Shown: positions 1 to 8,304 of the stretch, one piece after another
Position numbering within the stretch: position 1 is the first letter of the stretch
Layout of the letters: every line of letters begins with the position of its first letter
From: UMGS1696 sp963643035
GTDB lineage: Bacteria > Bacillota > Clostridia > Oscillospirales > CAG-272
Length of the DNA stretch: 64,000 bases
Direction of reading: 5' to 3'
Assembly: GCA_963643035.1 (NCBI GenBank)
Contig: CAVIKO010000004.1
Span: 21,289 to 85,288, forward strand
The notes under the pieces: generated by a model
What the model was told of the DNA's origin: nothing
What the model saw: only the letters and a program-made list of their open reading frames with translations
Databases searched by the model: none
Translations under genes and position numbers: made by a program

Positions 1-1
1 G

Positions 2-1408
2 TACATCAACGGAAGGCACGTGAAAATCCGCGGGGTGTGCGGCCATTATGACTGCGGATTGCTTGGCAAGGCGGTGCCGGACAACGTGTTCCGCTATAAG
101 GTGCGCCTGATGCGGGAGATGGGGGCTAACGGCTATCGCACAAGTCATTATCCGCAGGCAGAGGCGTTGATGGATGCCTTTGACGAGGCGGGCTTTATCG
201 TCATGGATGAAACGCGCTGGTTCTCCTCCGCGCCGGAGCATATGGCGGAGCTTGCCATGCTTGTGAAGCGCGATCGGAATCATCCGTCCGTGTTCTTCTG
301 GTCGGTCGGGAATGAGGAAGTCGTATTCACAACCGACCAGGGAAGAAGAATCGCCGCGTCTATGATGGCACTGGTCACCAAGCTCGACCCGACGCGACCG
401 GTGACGGCTGCCTGCGACCGACCGGACAAAACAACCATTTACGACGATGTGGATGTGATCGGCGTGAATTACAATCTTCAGCATTTCGATATGCTCCATG
501 AACACTTTCCGACCAAGGCGATCTTTTCCTCGGAAAACTGTGCGACAGGTACGACCCGCGGATGGTACAGCGACGACGATCCGGCGTACGGCTATATCAG
601 TGCGTACGACGCAATTCCGCGCGGTACCGGATTTATGGCGCGTGAACTGACATGGAAGTTTATCGCTGCGCGGGATTATATCATGGGCGGCTACCAGTGG
701 ATTGCGTTTGAACATCGGGGAGAGACGGTGTGGCCCCGGTTATGCAGTCAATCGGGGGCGATCGATCTGTTTCTGCAGAAGAAAGACGCGTTCTGGCAGA
801 ATAAGTCCCATTGGACGACGGAGCCGATGGTGCATCTGCTGCCGCACTGGAATTTCCGGGGACGCGAGGGAGAGCCGATCCGGGTATCCGTGTACACCAA
901 CTGCACCGCAGTCGAGCTGCTTCTTGACGAAAGGACGATTGGCATCCGCGAGGTGGAACCGTATGGTCACGCGGAATGGACTGTCCCGTATGCTCCCGGC
1001 AGACTCACGGCGATCGGATACCGGGACGGCAGGGCGGTCTGTACAGATTTTCGCGAAACGACAGACAGAGCAGTTCGGCTTCGGCTGTCCTGCGACAATC
1101 CCGAGGATCTTACCGGGAACGGGCAAAATGTCGTGTTCTTTACCTGCACCTGTCTCGATGCGGCGGGCAGAGAGGTTCCGGATGCGGCGGCAGAGGTGCG
1201 ATTCGCAGTCAATCACTGCGGGAAAATCGTGGCGACCGGCTCGGATATAAGCGATCATACGCCGCTTTCCTCCCTCACCAGACGGATGCGCGCTGGCAGA
1301 ATTACGGTGGCGGTACAAATGGCAAGGGCGGAGTCCGGCGAGATGCTTCGATTGTACGCGGAATCGGACGCGCTGGAATCCGGCTTCCTTGCGGTACAGC
1401 TGACATAA
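2..1408 (+). CDS. Glycoside hydrolase family 2 protein (5' truncated by window edge)
   Basis: The frame is open to the window edge, reading YINGRHVKIRGVCGHYD, the usual entry into a GH2 catalytic TIM barrel, so the sugar-binding and immunoglobulin-like N-terminal domains lie outside. Counting from the GTG at 20, FFWSVGNEE (residues 92-100) carries the Asn-Glu acid/base pair, and Glu172 in IFSSEN is the likely nucleophile. From about residue 280 the sequence looks like the C-terminal beta domains of GH2 (DUF4982-like). Family activity is exo-beta-galactosidase, glucuronidase or mannosidase; substrate cannot be fixed here. The stop lies 9 bases before the next start, so the two are probably cotranscribed. 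Confidence 0.88.
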   Translation, partial: YINGRHVKIRGVCGHYDCGLLGKAVPDNVFRYKVRLMREMGANGYRTSHYPQAEALMDAFDEAGFIVMDETRWFSSAPEHMAELAMLVKRDRNHPSVFFWSVGNEEVVFTTDQGRRIAASMMALVTKLDPTRPVTAACDRPDKTTIYDDVDVIGVNYNLQHFDMLHEHFPTKAIFSSENCATGTTRGWYSDDDPAYGYISAYDAIPRGTGFMARELTWKFIAARDYIMGGYQWIAFEHRGETVWPRLCSQSGAIDLFLQKKDAFWQNKSHWTTEPMVHLLPHWNFRGREGEPIRVSVYTNCTAVELLLDERTIGIREVEPYGHAEWTVPYAPGRLTAIGYRDGRAVCTDFRETTDRAVRLRLSCDNPEDLTGNGQNVVFFTCTCLDAAGREVPDAAAEVRFAVNHCGKIVATGSDISDHTPLSSLTRRMRAGRITVAVQMARAESGEMLRLYAESDALESGFLAVQLT

Positions 1409-1419
1409 GGAGGAAAAAG

Positions 1420-2523
1420 ATGAAAATCTTCACCTATACCAGGGCGGCATATCTCACACCGGGCAAAGGCAATCCGCGTAATAGCGAAGGTGCGTTTTTG
1501 ACCCTGCGTGACGGGCGGATTCTCTTTGCCTACAGCCGCTATCACGCGGAGAGCGCGGACGATCATGCGGACTGTGAGATCGCCGGGATCTATTCCGTGG
1601 ACGGTGGTAAAACATGGGACACGGAGCATATCCACACCCTCGTACGAGCGGAGGAATACGGTGAGAAAAACGTGATGAGCGTCTCTCTCGCACGGATGGA
1701 CAACGGGGATGCAGCAGTGATCTTTCTCTTAAAGCATCGCGAAACGCTGACCTCGGAGTGCATTCTGCGCCGCTCGAGCGATGAATTCGCTACGTATTCC
1801 GGAGAGGCGCTGATTCTGCCCGATCGGTTTCCAGCATATTACGTGGTAAACAACGACCGAATCTGTCGCGTGGGACCGGGACATTGGGTACTCCCTGCCG
1901 CTAAGCATCCGACCTCTCTCGGAAAAGCATCCGACGGCAATATCCACTACGATGGCAGAGCGGACGCGTGCTTTTTCGAGTCCACGGACGACGGCTTCAC
2001 ATGGCATCAGATGCAGCCGCTTCTCTTTCTGCCGGAGGCATCCTATACCGGCACAGGACTGCAGGAGCCAGGGATGTGCGTGCTGCCGGGCGGCGTATGG
2101 TATGCGTATTTCCGCACCGATCGGATGTATCAGTACGAAACGGTGTCCATCGACCGCGGTGCGCACTGGTTCACGCCACAGCCGTCCCGTTTCTCCTCGC
2201 CGGCCTCGCCGCTGTTGATCAAGCAGAATCCGTATTCCCACAAATACTACGCGATCTGGAATCCAACCCCGGAATATCCGGGCAGAGCACGTACTACCCA
2301 TTCGTGGATCGGTGGCAGAACGCCGCTTGTGCTTGCGGAAAGCGACGATGGAGTAAATTATTCTCCGATGCAGACGCTGGAGGACGATCAGTGCCGCGGC
2401 TTCTGCTATCCGGGACTGTACTTTACGGATGAGAAAACCGCGCTTGTTTCCTATTGTAGCGGCGGTGACGATGTCGGCGGATGTCTGAACCGCACCACGC
2501 TCGCCCGGATAGAGCTTGCGTAA
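1420..2523 (+). CDS. Sialidase-like BNR/Asp-box repeat protein
   Basis: A 367-residue protein from an ATG preceded by AAGGAGG; no signal peptide, so probably cytoplasmic. Asp-box motifs (SxDxGxTW) appear at residues 59-66 (SVDGGKTW) and again as STDDGFTW and SIDRGAHW, spaced as in a six-bladed beta-propeller of the GH33/BNR superfamily. Related proteins are exo-sialidases or uncharacterised glycan hydrolases; Asp boxes are structural, so sialic acid specificity is not proven. It follows the GH2 gene closely, suggesting joint action on one oligosaccharide. A longer in-frame ORF upstream overlaps the GH2 gene and is not credible. Confidence 0.75.
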   Translation: MKIFTYTRAAYLTPGKGNPRNSEGAFLTLRDGRILFAYSRYHAESADDHADCEIAGIYSVDGGKTWDTEHIHTLVRAEEYGEKNVMSVSLARMDNGDAAVIFLLKHRETLTSECILRRSSDEFATYSGEALILPDRFPAYYVVNNDRICRVGPGHWVLPAAKHPTSLGKASDGNIHYDGRADACFFESTDDGFTWHQMQPLLFLPEASYTGTGLQEPGMCVLPGGVWYAYFRTDRMYQYETVSIDRGAHWFTPQPSRFSSPASPLLIKQNPYSHKYYAIWNPTPEYPGRARTTHSWIGGRTPLVLAESDDGVNYSPMQTLEDDQCRGFCYPGLYFTDEKTALVSYCSGGDDVGGCLNRTTLARIELA

Positions 2524-2544
2524 ATTCCAACGGTAGAAAATCCG

Positions 2545-2560
2545 CCCAGCAGCGGCTGGG
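2545..2560. terminator. Short hairpin between convergent genes
   Basis: CCCAGC and GCTGGG flank a four-base loop between the sialidase-like gene and the GH18 gene, which converge here. There is no U-run on either side, so termination activity is uncertain. Confidence 0.3.
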
Positions 2561-2581
2561 TGCATGATCAGTGACGCTCTA

Positions 2582-3607
2582 TCATCCCTTGCTCTTTACC
2601 TGCGCCATGGCATCTAGGAGTGCGCGCGTCGGATCACAGCTGTGTTCCCAGTACATCACGCCGCATAGTCCGTGTTCTCGGGCGTATTGTACCTTGTCGG
2701 CAACGCTTTCCGGGTCGTCATAGCTGATCCATTCACCATTTTCCGCGTTGTAAAGATACGGCGCGTGTGCAGTGTCGTCGCGATAAACCGTGTAACCATC
2801 GTTGTTCCGCATACCGGATAATGTGCCGAAGTCGGGACCGAAGCTTCCGCTGTTTTGGTTGCTGACCATTGCGGATTGCCCCAATCCGTGGACGCCGTTG
2901 TCTGGAATATGGAGCCAACGACGGGAATAAAACGCTGCGCCGACGACGATTTTCTCCGCTGGAACACCGGCCGCCGTAAACCGTTTTACATTCGCGTCCA
3001 CGGAATTGGGCTGGGCATCTGTGGAAAAAAGGGCAGTGTGGTGGATGGCGGGCGACCAGGTGCCGGCGAGGTCGTAGGTCATGAGCGAGATGTAGTCGAG
3101 AACCGGGACGATTTTCGGAATTTCCACGGCATTTATGTAGTAATCCCCGCCGCCCGCTGCGATGGTGAGCATTTTGTGTGCAGCAGGGCAGTGTGTGTTG
3201 AGAGCCTGCCGCAGTTCGTTGAGAAGATACGTGAAATTCTCCCGGTCGGCAGGATCCGCATCGATGCCGGCAGAGTCGATAGTGGGGTATTCCCAGTCGA
3301 GATCCAGCCCGTCCAGGGCATATTCATTCACGGCGCGCATACAGGATTCGATGAATACCGCACGGGATGCCGGATCTCTTGCCATCGTGGAGAAACCGCC
3401 CGCGCCCCATCCGCCGATGGAAAGTAAGATGCGCAGGGACGGATTTGCCGCCCGCAGTCTGTCCCATATGGGATTTTTAACGTTCTCCGGCACAAAAAGT
3501 TTGCCATCGCGGATCAGCCCGAACGCGATGTTGATGAGATCGAGCCTCTTCGCATCCGCATCGGTGATTGCGTCATAGTGCCCGAAAACATACGCACAAA
3601 GAAGCAT
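2582..3607 (-). CDS. GH18 family glycosyl hydrolase (chitinase-like)
   Basis: A 341-residue TIM-barrel protein with the GH18 signature DGLDLDWEYP: D99, D102, D104 and acid/base E106 of DxxDxDxE are present. The SIGGW strand motif is at about 63-67. Family members cleave N-acetylglucosamine linkages in chitin or N-glycans. There is no signal peptide, so it may act on imported oligosaccharides or leave by another route. The start at 3607 is chosen because GGAGGA lies 7 bases upstream. The frame stays open far upstream, but that extension is antisense to the isomerase gene and is spurious. Confidence 0.85.
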   Translation of the reverse strand: MLLCAYVFGHYDAITDADAKRLDLINIAFGLIRDGKLFVPENVKNPIWDRLRAANPSLRILLSIGGWGAGGFSTMARDPASRAVFIESCMRAVNEYALDGLDLDWEYPTIDSAGIDADPADRENFTYLLNELRQALNTHCPAAHKMLTIAAGGGDYYINAVEIPKIVPVLDYISLMTYDLAGTWSPAIHHTALFSTDAQPNSVDANVKRFTAAGVPAEKIVVGAAFYSRRWLHIPDNGVHGLGQSAMVSNQNSGSFGPDFGTLSGMRNNDGYTVYRDDTAHAPYLYNAENGEWISYDDPESVADKVQYAREHGLCGVMYWEHSCDPTRALLDAMAQVKSKG

Positions 3608-3769
3608 GATACAGTCCTCCGTTTTGTTGCATTTTTTCAACATTGTAACCGAAAACGGATGGAATGTCAAGAGAATTTTGGATAACAGCTGCTGTGTGCG
3701 ACGAATCATCCTCGAACGCTTGCCGTAGACAATCCAAAAAACAACAGAAGAAACGGAGAATACAGAACC

Positions 3770-4693
3770 ATGATGAAAATCGGACTGACCAGCTACAGCT
3801 GCAATGCGGAGATCATGAGCGGCGAGATGTCGATTCTCGATGTGATGCGCTATGCAAAATCGAAAAACGCCGCGGCAATCGAACTTGTTCCCTTTGGCTT
3901 CACGCTGTATGACGACAAAACCGGAGAATACAACGAGCCGCTCATCCGTGAGATCCGGGAAACCTCTCGGGTGATCGACCTGCCGCTGTCCAATTACGCG
4001 GTACTCGGCGATCTGTTGCGGTGGGATCGGGACGCGCGTATGGCGGAGGTGGAACGTCTGAAACGGCACATCGATGTTGCACATAAATTGGGACTGTCCA
4101 CCATGCGCCACGACATTTCCTCCTTCCGCCGACCGCTGGAGACAAATACCCCGCTCGATTTTGAACGCGAATTTCCGATGGCAGTCGAGACATGCCGTCT
4201 TCTTGCCGATTATGCCGCGCAATTTGGGATCACGACCCTTGTGGAAAATCACGGTTTTTTCGTCAATGGCTCTGACCGCGTGCTGCGGCTCATCAACGCT
4301 GTGGAGCGGGAAAATTTCGGACTGCTGCTCGACACCGGAAACTTTGCCTGCGTGGATGAGGACTGCACGGTCGCTGTGAAAAAGTGTGCGAAAATCGCCA
4401 AAATGGTTCACCTGAAGGATTTCTATATACGGAAAACGGAACGGCTGACCGGAGTGGGAGGACTGTTCCGATGCGATGCCGGTTCGTGGTTTTCCACCAA
4501 TTCCGGACTGTATATGCTGCGCGGCTCGATTCTGGCGCAGGGTGATCTTGACGTATGGGAAACGCTCCGTCTGCTCCGCGACAGTGGGTACGACGGATAC
4601 GTTTCGGTGGAATTTGAAGGCATGGAGGACGGTCGATCCGGCAGTGCATACGGTATGGATGCGGCGCGGTTCATCCTTGAGAGCCTGCGGTGA
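3770..4693 (+). CDS. Sugar phosphate isomerase/epimerase (xylose isomerase-like TIM barrel)
   Basis: A 307-residue AP endonuclease 2/xylose isomerase-like barrel. Plausible metal ligands, in the order seen across the family, are E159 (LVENHG), D188 (LLDTGN), H214 (MVHLKDF) and E281 (VSVEFEG). Members isomerise or epimerise sugars and inositols; the substrate is not evident. Two adjacent ATGs (3770, 3773) could both serve. The stop overlaps the GTG of the next gene, so translation of the GH43 protein is probably coupled. Context points to processing of monosaccharides released by neighbouring hydrolases. Confidence 0.78.
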   Translation: MMKIGLTSYSCNAEIMSGEMSILDVMRYAKSKNAAAIELVPFGFTLYDDKTGEYNEPLIREIRETSRVIDLPLSNYAVLGDLLRWDRDARMAEVERLKRHIDVAHKLGLSTMRHDISSFRRPLETNTPLDFEREFPMAVETCRLLADYAAQFGITTLVENHGFFVNGSDRVLRLINAVERENFGLLLDTGNFACVDEDCTVAVKKCAKIAKMVHLKDFYIRKTERLTGVGGLFRCDAGSWFSTNSGLYMLRGSILAQGDLDVWETLRLLRDSGYDGYVSVEFEGMEDGRSGSAYGMDAARFILESLR

Positions 4694-6171
4694 CGAATAT
4701 GGATAAGCTAACCTACTGTAATCCACTGTCTTTGCCGGATGTGCCGCGTGGTGTAGATCTGTGGTCTGTCATGGCGTTTACCGGAGAAACACCGCGTGAC
4801 TATCGATCCGTGAGCGACCCGTCGGTGCTGTATGAAAACGGCAGGTGGTACCTATATCCAAGCTACGGCATGGCATATGTCACGGAGGATTTTGCAAACT
4901 GGCGTCACGTGCGCACGAGTCCCTACAATATGAAATACAGCCCGACCGTGGTTCCGTTTCGCGGCAAGTATCTCATGACCTCCCATTCTCATGGACTGTA
5001 TATCTCTGACTCTCCGCTGGGAGATTTCACGTATCTCGGCAGCTTTATCATGCCGGACGGATCGCCGTTCTGCCCGGTCGATCCCGCGCTTTTTGTGGAC
5101 GATGACGGCAGACTGTATCTTTATGCGTTCACGATGCGTCCGAGTCCCCATCGCCGTGCGTTTGTCTCCGGCTCGATTGGCGTGGAACTGGATGGGGATG
5201 ATCCGCGTCGGATGCTGTCCGTTCCGATTACACTTATGGAATTTGATCCCACACACGAATGGGAAAGGTTCGGTGAACACAATGAGGATACCTGCTGCGG
5301 CTGGATTGAGGGGCAGTGGATGGTGAAGCGCGGCGGCAGATACTACCTCATCTACGCGACCTCCGGTACGGAATACACAAATTACTGCATGGCGGCGTAT
5401 GTCTCCGAGATGTCCCCACTTGCCGGATTTCGACCACAGAAGCACAATCCTGTCACGATAAGCCGATCCCGTTTCATCACCGGCGCGGGACACGGCTGCA
5501 TCACCGAGGGGCCGGACGGCACACTGTGGGCGTTTTACACCATCGTCGTCGGATATACGCACATCTACGAACGGCTGGTCGGTATGGATCTCATCGCTAT
5601 AAACGGAGACGGAGAGCTGTACACGCCGCATGGGATTACGGATACACCGCAGTACGCACCGGGTGTGATGGCAGATCCGGCAGCTGCGAACGATACGGGA
5701 CTACTGCCTCTGACCCATCGGCAGCGTGCCATGATCCGTGCAAGCACGTCCGCACCGGGCAGGGAACCGTTTTACGCCGTGGACAGCTCCCTTTTGACCT
5801 ATTGGCAGCCGGAGGAGAGAGATCCAGCGCCGTCTCTGACCATCGATTTGCAAGCACCGTATCTCACATCTGCTGTGCGCCTTGTTTTTCGGGATATAGG
5901 ACTCGATTACGATCATGGTGGACAGCCCGGTGCGTATCGGTATTTGCTTGAGGGACAGCTCTCACCGGAAAACGGTGCGGTCGGTACGGAAAAATGGACA
6001 GTCCTCATAGATGCACGGGATAACACAACCGACCGGATTGTGGACTATCGCACGTTTCCCGCTGTGTCGTGTGAAGTGGTGCGGCTGACGATTCTCGGTC
6101 ATCCTGAGGGACTGAAGATGCCGGGTGTGATCGATTTTACCGTGTTTGGCATACGGGACGAGACAAAATGA
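4690..6171 (+). CDS. GH43-type glycosidase with C-terminal discoidin-like domain
   Basis: A 493-residue protein. The N-terminal five-bladed propeller (about 10-330) has the three carboxylates expected of GH43/clan F enzymes: D43 (VSDPSVLY), D131 (PVDPALF) and E207 (GWIEGQWM). Residues about 350-490 resemble an F5/8 type C (CBM32-like) beta sandwich, a sugar-binding module. Likely a beta-xylosidase or arabinofuranosidase. No signal peptide. The GTG at 4690 overlaps the previous TGA; the in-frame ATG at 4699 is an alternative start. A strong terminator follows. Confidence 0.82.
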   Translation: MTNMDKLTYCNPLSLPDVPRGVDLWSVMAFTGETPRDYRSVSDPSVLYENGRWYLYPSYGMAYVTEDFANWRHVRTSPYNMKYSPTVVPFRGKYLMTSHSHGLYISDSPLGDFTYLGSFIMPDGSPFCPVDPALFVDDDGRLYLYAFTMRPSPHRRAFVSGSIGVELDGDDPRRMLSVPITLMEFDPTHEWERFGEHNEDTCCGWIEGQWMVKRGGRYYLIYATSGTEYTNYCMAAYVSEMSPLAGFRPQKHNPVTISRSRFITGAGHGCITEGPDGTLWAFYTIVVGYTHIYERLVGMDLIAINGDGELYTPHGITDTPQYAPGVMADPAAANDTGLLPLTHRQRAMIRASTSAPGREPFYAVDSSLLTYWQPEERDPAPSLTIDLQAPYLTSAVRLVFRDIGLDYDHGGQPGAYRYLLEGQLSPENGAVGTEKWTVLIDARDNTTDRIVDYRTFPAVSCEVVRLTILGHPEGLKMPGVIDFTVFGIRDETK

Positions 6172-6180
6172 GATACGAAA

Positions 6181-6217
6181 AAGGAGCCAATCCGGCAGAC
6201 GGAAAGGCTCCTCTTTT
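6181..6217. terminator. Rho-independent terminator, probably bidirectional
   Basis: GGAGCC (6183-6188) pairs with GGCTCC (6206-6211), with an inner TCCG/CGGA stem, followed by TCTTTTG on plus. Upstream A residues give a U-run for minus transcription. It sits between the convergent GH43 and radical SAM genes. Confidence 0.8.
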
Positions 6218-6238
6218 GTATAGTGGATGGATTCGGCT

Positions 6239-7081
6239 TTAGAATCGGGTTGCGTAGCCGCAGGTTTGACAGAGCGGCTCCACGGCGCAACGGCGTGAAA
6301 ATCCGTCGTAGATCGCTTTGGCGCGGGGAGAGGACAGGATTTCATCGAGCGGCGTGTCAAAAAGATTGCCAAGCGCAATTTTTCCCTCACTGTCGAGACA
6401 GCAGGGAACAACGGTGCCGTCGCAGAGAATCGCTGCCTGATCGCGCAGTGCCATGCAGAACCGTCTGGTATCTGCCTTTCCCGCGTGCTCAATGGGCCAT
6501 GTGAACCGCTCTCCCCATTCGAGATAACAGCCTTTTGCCATCCGGGGACCGCCGCGCACCTCCGTCCATGGAGCTGGAAACGCCATGTGGAGGAGACGAA
6601 GAATCCGTGCATTCTGTGTATTCTGTGCCGGCACGTCTCCCTCCCGGTTCCACAGCCGCAGTACTGCGATGATCCCCGCTTCTCCCGCCGCCTTTTGGAA
6701 TGACACGCACTCGCGCAGATACGCTTCCGGATCGTTCCCGCCATTTGCCTCATGGGAGTGGAGGGAGATGCTGATCTTGTAAAGGGATGCGGCACGGGAT
6801 AGGAGCATATCGGACAGAGCGGGAAGCAGTACCCCGTTTGTCGTCAGGCAGACACGAAATCTCAATCCGGCAGCAATGTCGAGGATTTCTGCGAGGTTGG
6901 GGTGGCACAGCGGTTCGCCCATTACATGGAGATAGAGGTATTCCGTATGACCGACCAGTCGTGCGGCAAGCGTGTGAAATTCATCTATGGTGAGAAAGCG
7001 CGGCGTCCGCGTGGTGCCGGGACAGAAGGAACAGCGGAGATTGCAGACGTTTGTGATCTCCAGATAGATTTTTCGGAGCAT
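6239..7081 (-). CDS. Radical SAM protein with SPASM-like C-terminus
   Basis: A 280-residue protein. C13, C17 and C20 in CNLRCSFC form the CxxxCxxC motif that binds the catalytic [4Fe-4S] cluster with S-adenosylmethionine. MGEP near residue 55 is the usual SAM-contact strand. The C-terminus adds C220, C227, C228, C265, C271 and C274, a SPASM/Twitch-like pattern for extra clusters, as in peptide-modifying and anaerobic sulfatase-maturing enzymes. No substrate peptide gene is visible beside it. Its ATG overlaps the stop of the cupin gene (TAATG), so the two are translationally coupled. Confidence 0.82.
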   Translation of the reverse strand: MLRKIYLEITNVCNLRCSFCPGTTRTPRFLTIDEFHTLAARLVGHTEYLYLHVMGEPLCHPNLAEILDIAAGLRFRVCLTTNGVLLPALSDMLLSRAASLYKISISLHSHEANGGNDPEAYLRECVSFQKAAGEAGIIAVLRLWNREGDVPAQNTQNARILRLLHMAFPAPWTEVRGGPRMAKGCYLEWGERFTWPIEHAGKADTRRFCMALRDQAAILCDGTVVPCCLDSEGKIALGNLFDTPLDEILSSPRAKAIYDGFSRRCAVEPLCQTCGYATRF

Positions 7082-7413
7082 TACTTCACGACGACGAGCA
7101 GCATTTTGAACTGCTCCTTGCCGTGTACGGAATGGGGATGACCGGCGGGCATGACGATGGATTCCCCCTCGTGTAGCACATACGGCTTACCATCGATTAC
7201 AACTTGTCCGATCCCGTCGAGACAGGTTACAAACGCGTCCCCAGAGGAGGAATGCGCGCTGATCTCCTCACCTTTATCAAAGGAGAAAAGGGTGACACTC
7301 AATGCAGCGTTTTGAGCAAGAGTCTTGCTGACGACCTGCCCTTTCTGATACGCCACCTCGTTTTTGAGGGTCAGCACCTCGGATTTTGCAATGTTTTTCA
7401 TGATTTCCTGCAT
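7081..7413 (-). CDS. Small cupin-domain protein
   Basis: A 110-residue single-domain cupin. The two cupin motifs are recognisable: SAHSSSGDAFVTCLDG with one His, and VMPAGHPHSVHG with His residues in the second. Such proteins bind a metal or small ligand and act as sensors, isomerases or dioxygenase-like enzymes. The ATG at 7413 is preceded by AAAGGA about 9 bases upstream; a longer in-frame start lacks a binding site. It directly precedes and overlaps the radical SAM gene. The specific function is not recognisable. Confidence 0.75.
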   Translation of the reverse strand: MQEIMKNIAKSEVLTLKNEVAYQKGQVVSKTLAQNAALSVTLFSFDKGEEISAHSSSGDAFVTCLDGIGQVVIDGKPYVLHEGESIVMPAGHPHSVHGKEQFKMLLVVVK

Positions 7414-7580
7414 GGGAATATTCCTTTCTGTATTTGTATTTCCTTGATCAATCGCGCGTACCGCGCCCTTGCCTTCCCGTTCCGGTATCCCGGTATCGGA
7501 ATCTCCGATCATCGTTAGGAGGGGGTACTGCGGATCCGTGTCGCCATGTTTTCAGGAGAGTATGCGTAGCATGTATGGAA

Positions 7581-8102
7581 TTATACCCGCACGATGTAAT
7601 TTTCCTTGCGCGGTGCTGCTTCCTTTTTGCCGCCCTGTGCGCCGTAGCCGAGGATACAGTTGCCGATACCAACATAGCGATCCGGGATACCCCATTTGCG
7701 CAGCAGTGCTTTGCCTTCCTCGGAGGCAAACATCTCCTTCGCACGGAAAATGTAGCAGGAATCCACGCCGACCGCCTGTGCAGCGTTCAGAAGATTTCCC
7801 ATGACAAGCACGCCGTCGTAGAGATATGTACCGATTTCGGGATCCGCCAGTACGACCAGCACCGTCGGTGCGCCGTAGAAGGGATCGCCGTCCTTGCCCA
7901 TGACAGCCGCGTTCATCCGGGAGAGCGCGTTCCGGGTCTCGGGATCCTGTACCGCTACGATCACAGGGGACTGTCTGCCCATCCCGGTAGGCGCGTATGT
8001 CCCGGCCTCGAGGATTGTGTTCAGTTCTTCCTCCTTGATCTGCTCCGGCAGATACGCCCGGCAGCTCCGTCTTTCTTTTAGGTCGATTAAGGTTTCCTTC
8101 AT
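7581..8102 (-). CDS. Nitroreductase family protein
   Basis: A 173-residue FMN-dependent nitroreductase-type flavoprotein. The N-terminal RRSCRAYLPEQI is the typical phosphate-binding start, APTGMGRQSP the second FMN-contact loop, and GIGNCILGYG the C-terminal glycine-rich strand. Members reduce nitro compounds, quinones or enones with NAD(P)H in the cytoplasm. The start has AGGAGG 8 bases upstream. It lies 167 bases upstream of the cupin and radical SAM genes on the same strand and may belong to that transcription unit. Confidence 0.85.
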   Translation of the reverse strand: MKETLIDLKERRSCRAYLPEQIKEEELNTILEAGTYAPTGMGRQSPVIVAVQDPETRNALSRMNAAVMGKDGDPFYGAPTVLVVLADPEIGTYLYDGVLVMGNLLNAAQAVGVDSCYIFRAKEMFASEEGKALLRKWGIPDRYVGIGNCILGYGAQGGKKEAAPRKENYIVRV

Positions 8103-8173
8103 ATGTGTATCCTCCTGTAGAGTATGGAAACGCTGATAGCAGGTTGTTTTTGTGTCATAAAGCCCACAACTCT

Positions 8174-8268
8174 AAGGATACTCTGAATAAATCGGATTTT
8201 TGCAATAATAGGCTGAAAAATAAGGGCTTTTATCGCAAAAATAACCTGAAATCAGAGGTTTTCTAAGG
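8174..8268. repeat. Dispersed palindromic repeat, copy A
   Basis: A ~95-base imperfect inverted repeat between the nitroreductase and M28 genes. CTCTGA (8181-8186) pairs with TCAGAG (8252-8257), and an inner TTTTTGC/GCAAAAA arm extends the hairpin. It matches copies near 23213 and 43434 in CTGAATAAATCG, the GCAAAAATAACCT segment and the terminal arms. Outer CTAAGG-like arms are also shared. No coding capacity. Confidence 0.7.
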
Positions 8269-8304
8269 CTTTGACGCAAAGACGGCGATGTGTGCAGCGT
8301 GTCC

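Noticed and set aside
2582..4726. A 714-codon minus-strand open frame
   Set aside because: Only the part up to 3607 is GH18-like with a ribosome site. The upstream half is antisense to the isomerase gene and reads as non-protein-like sequence.
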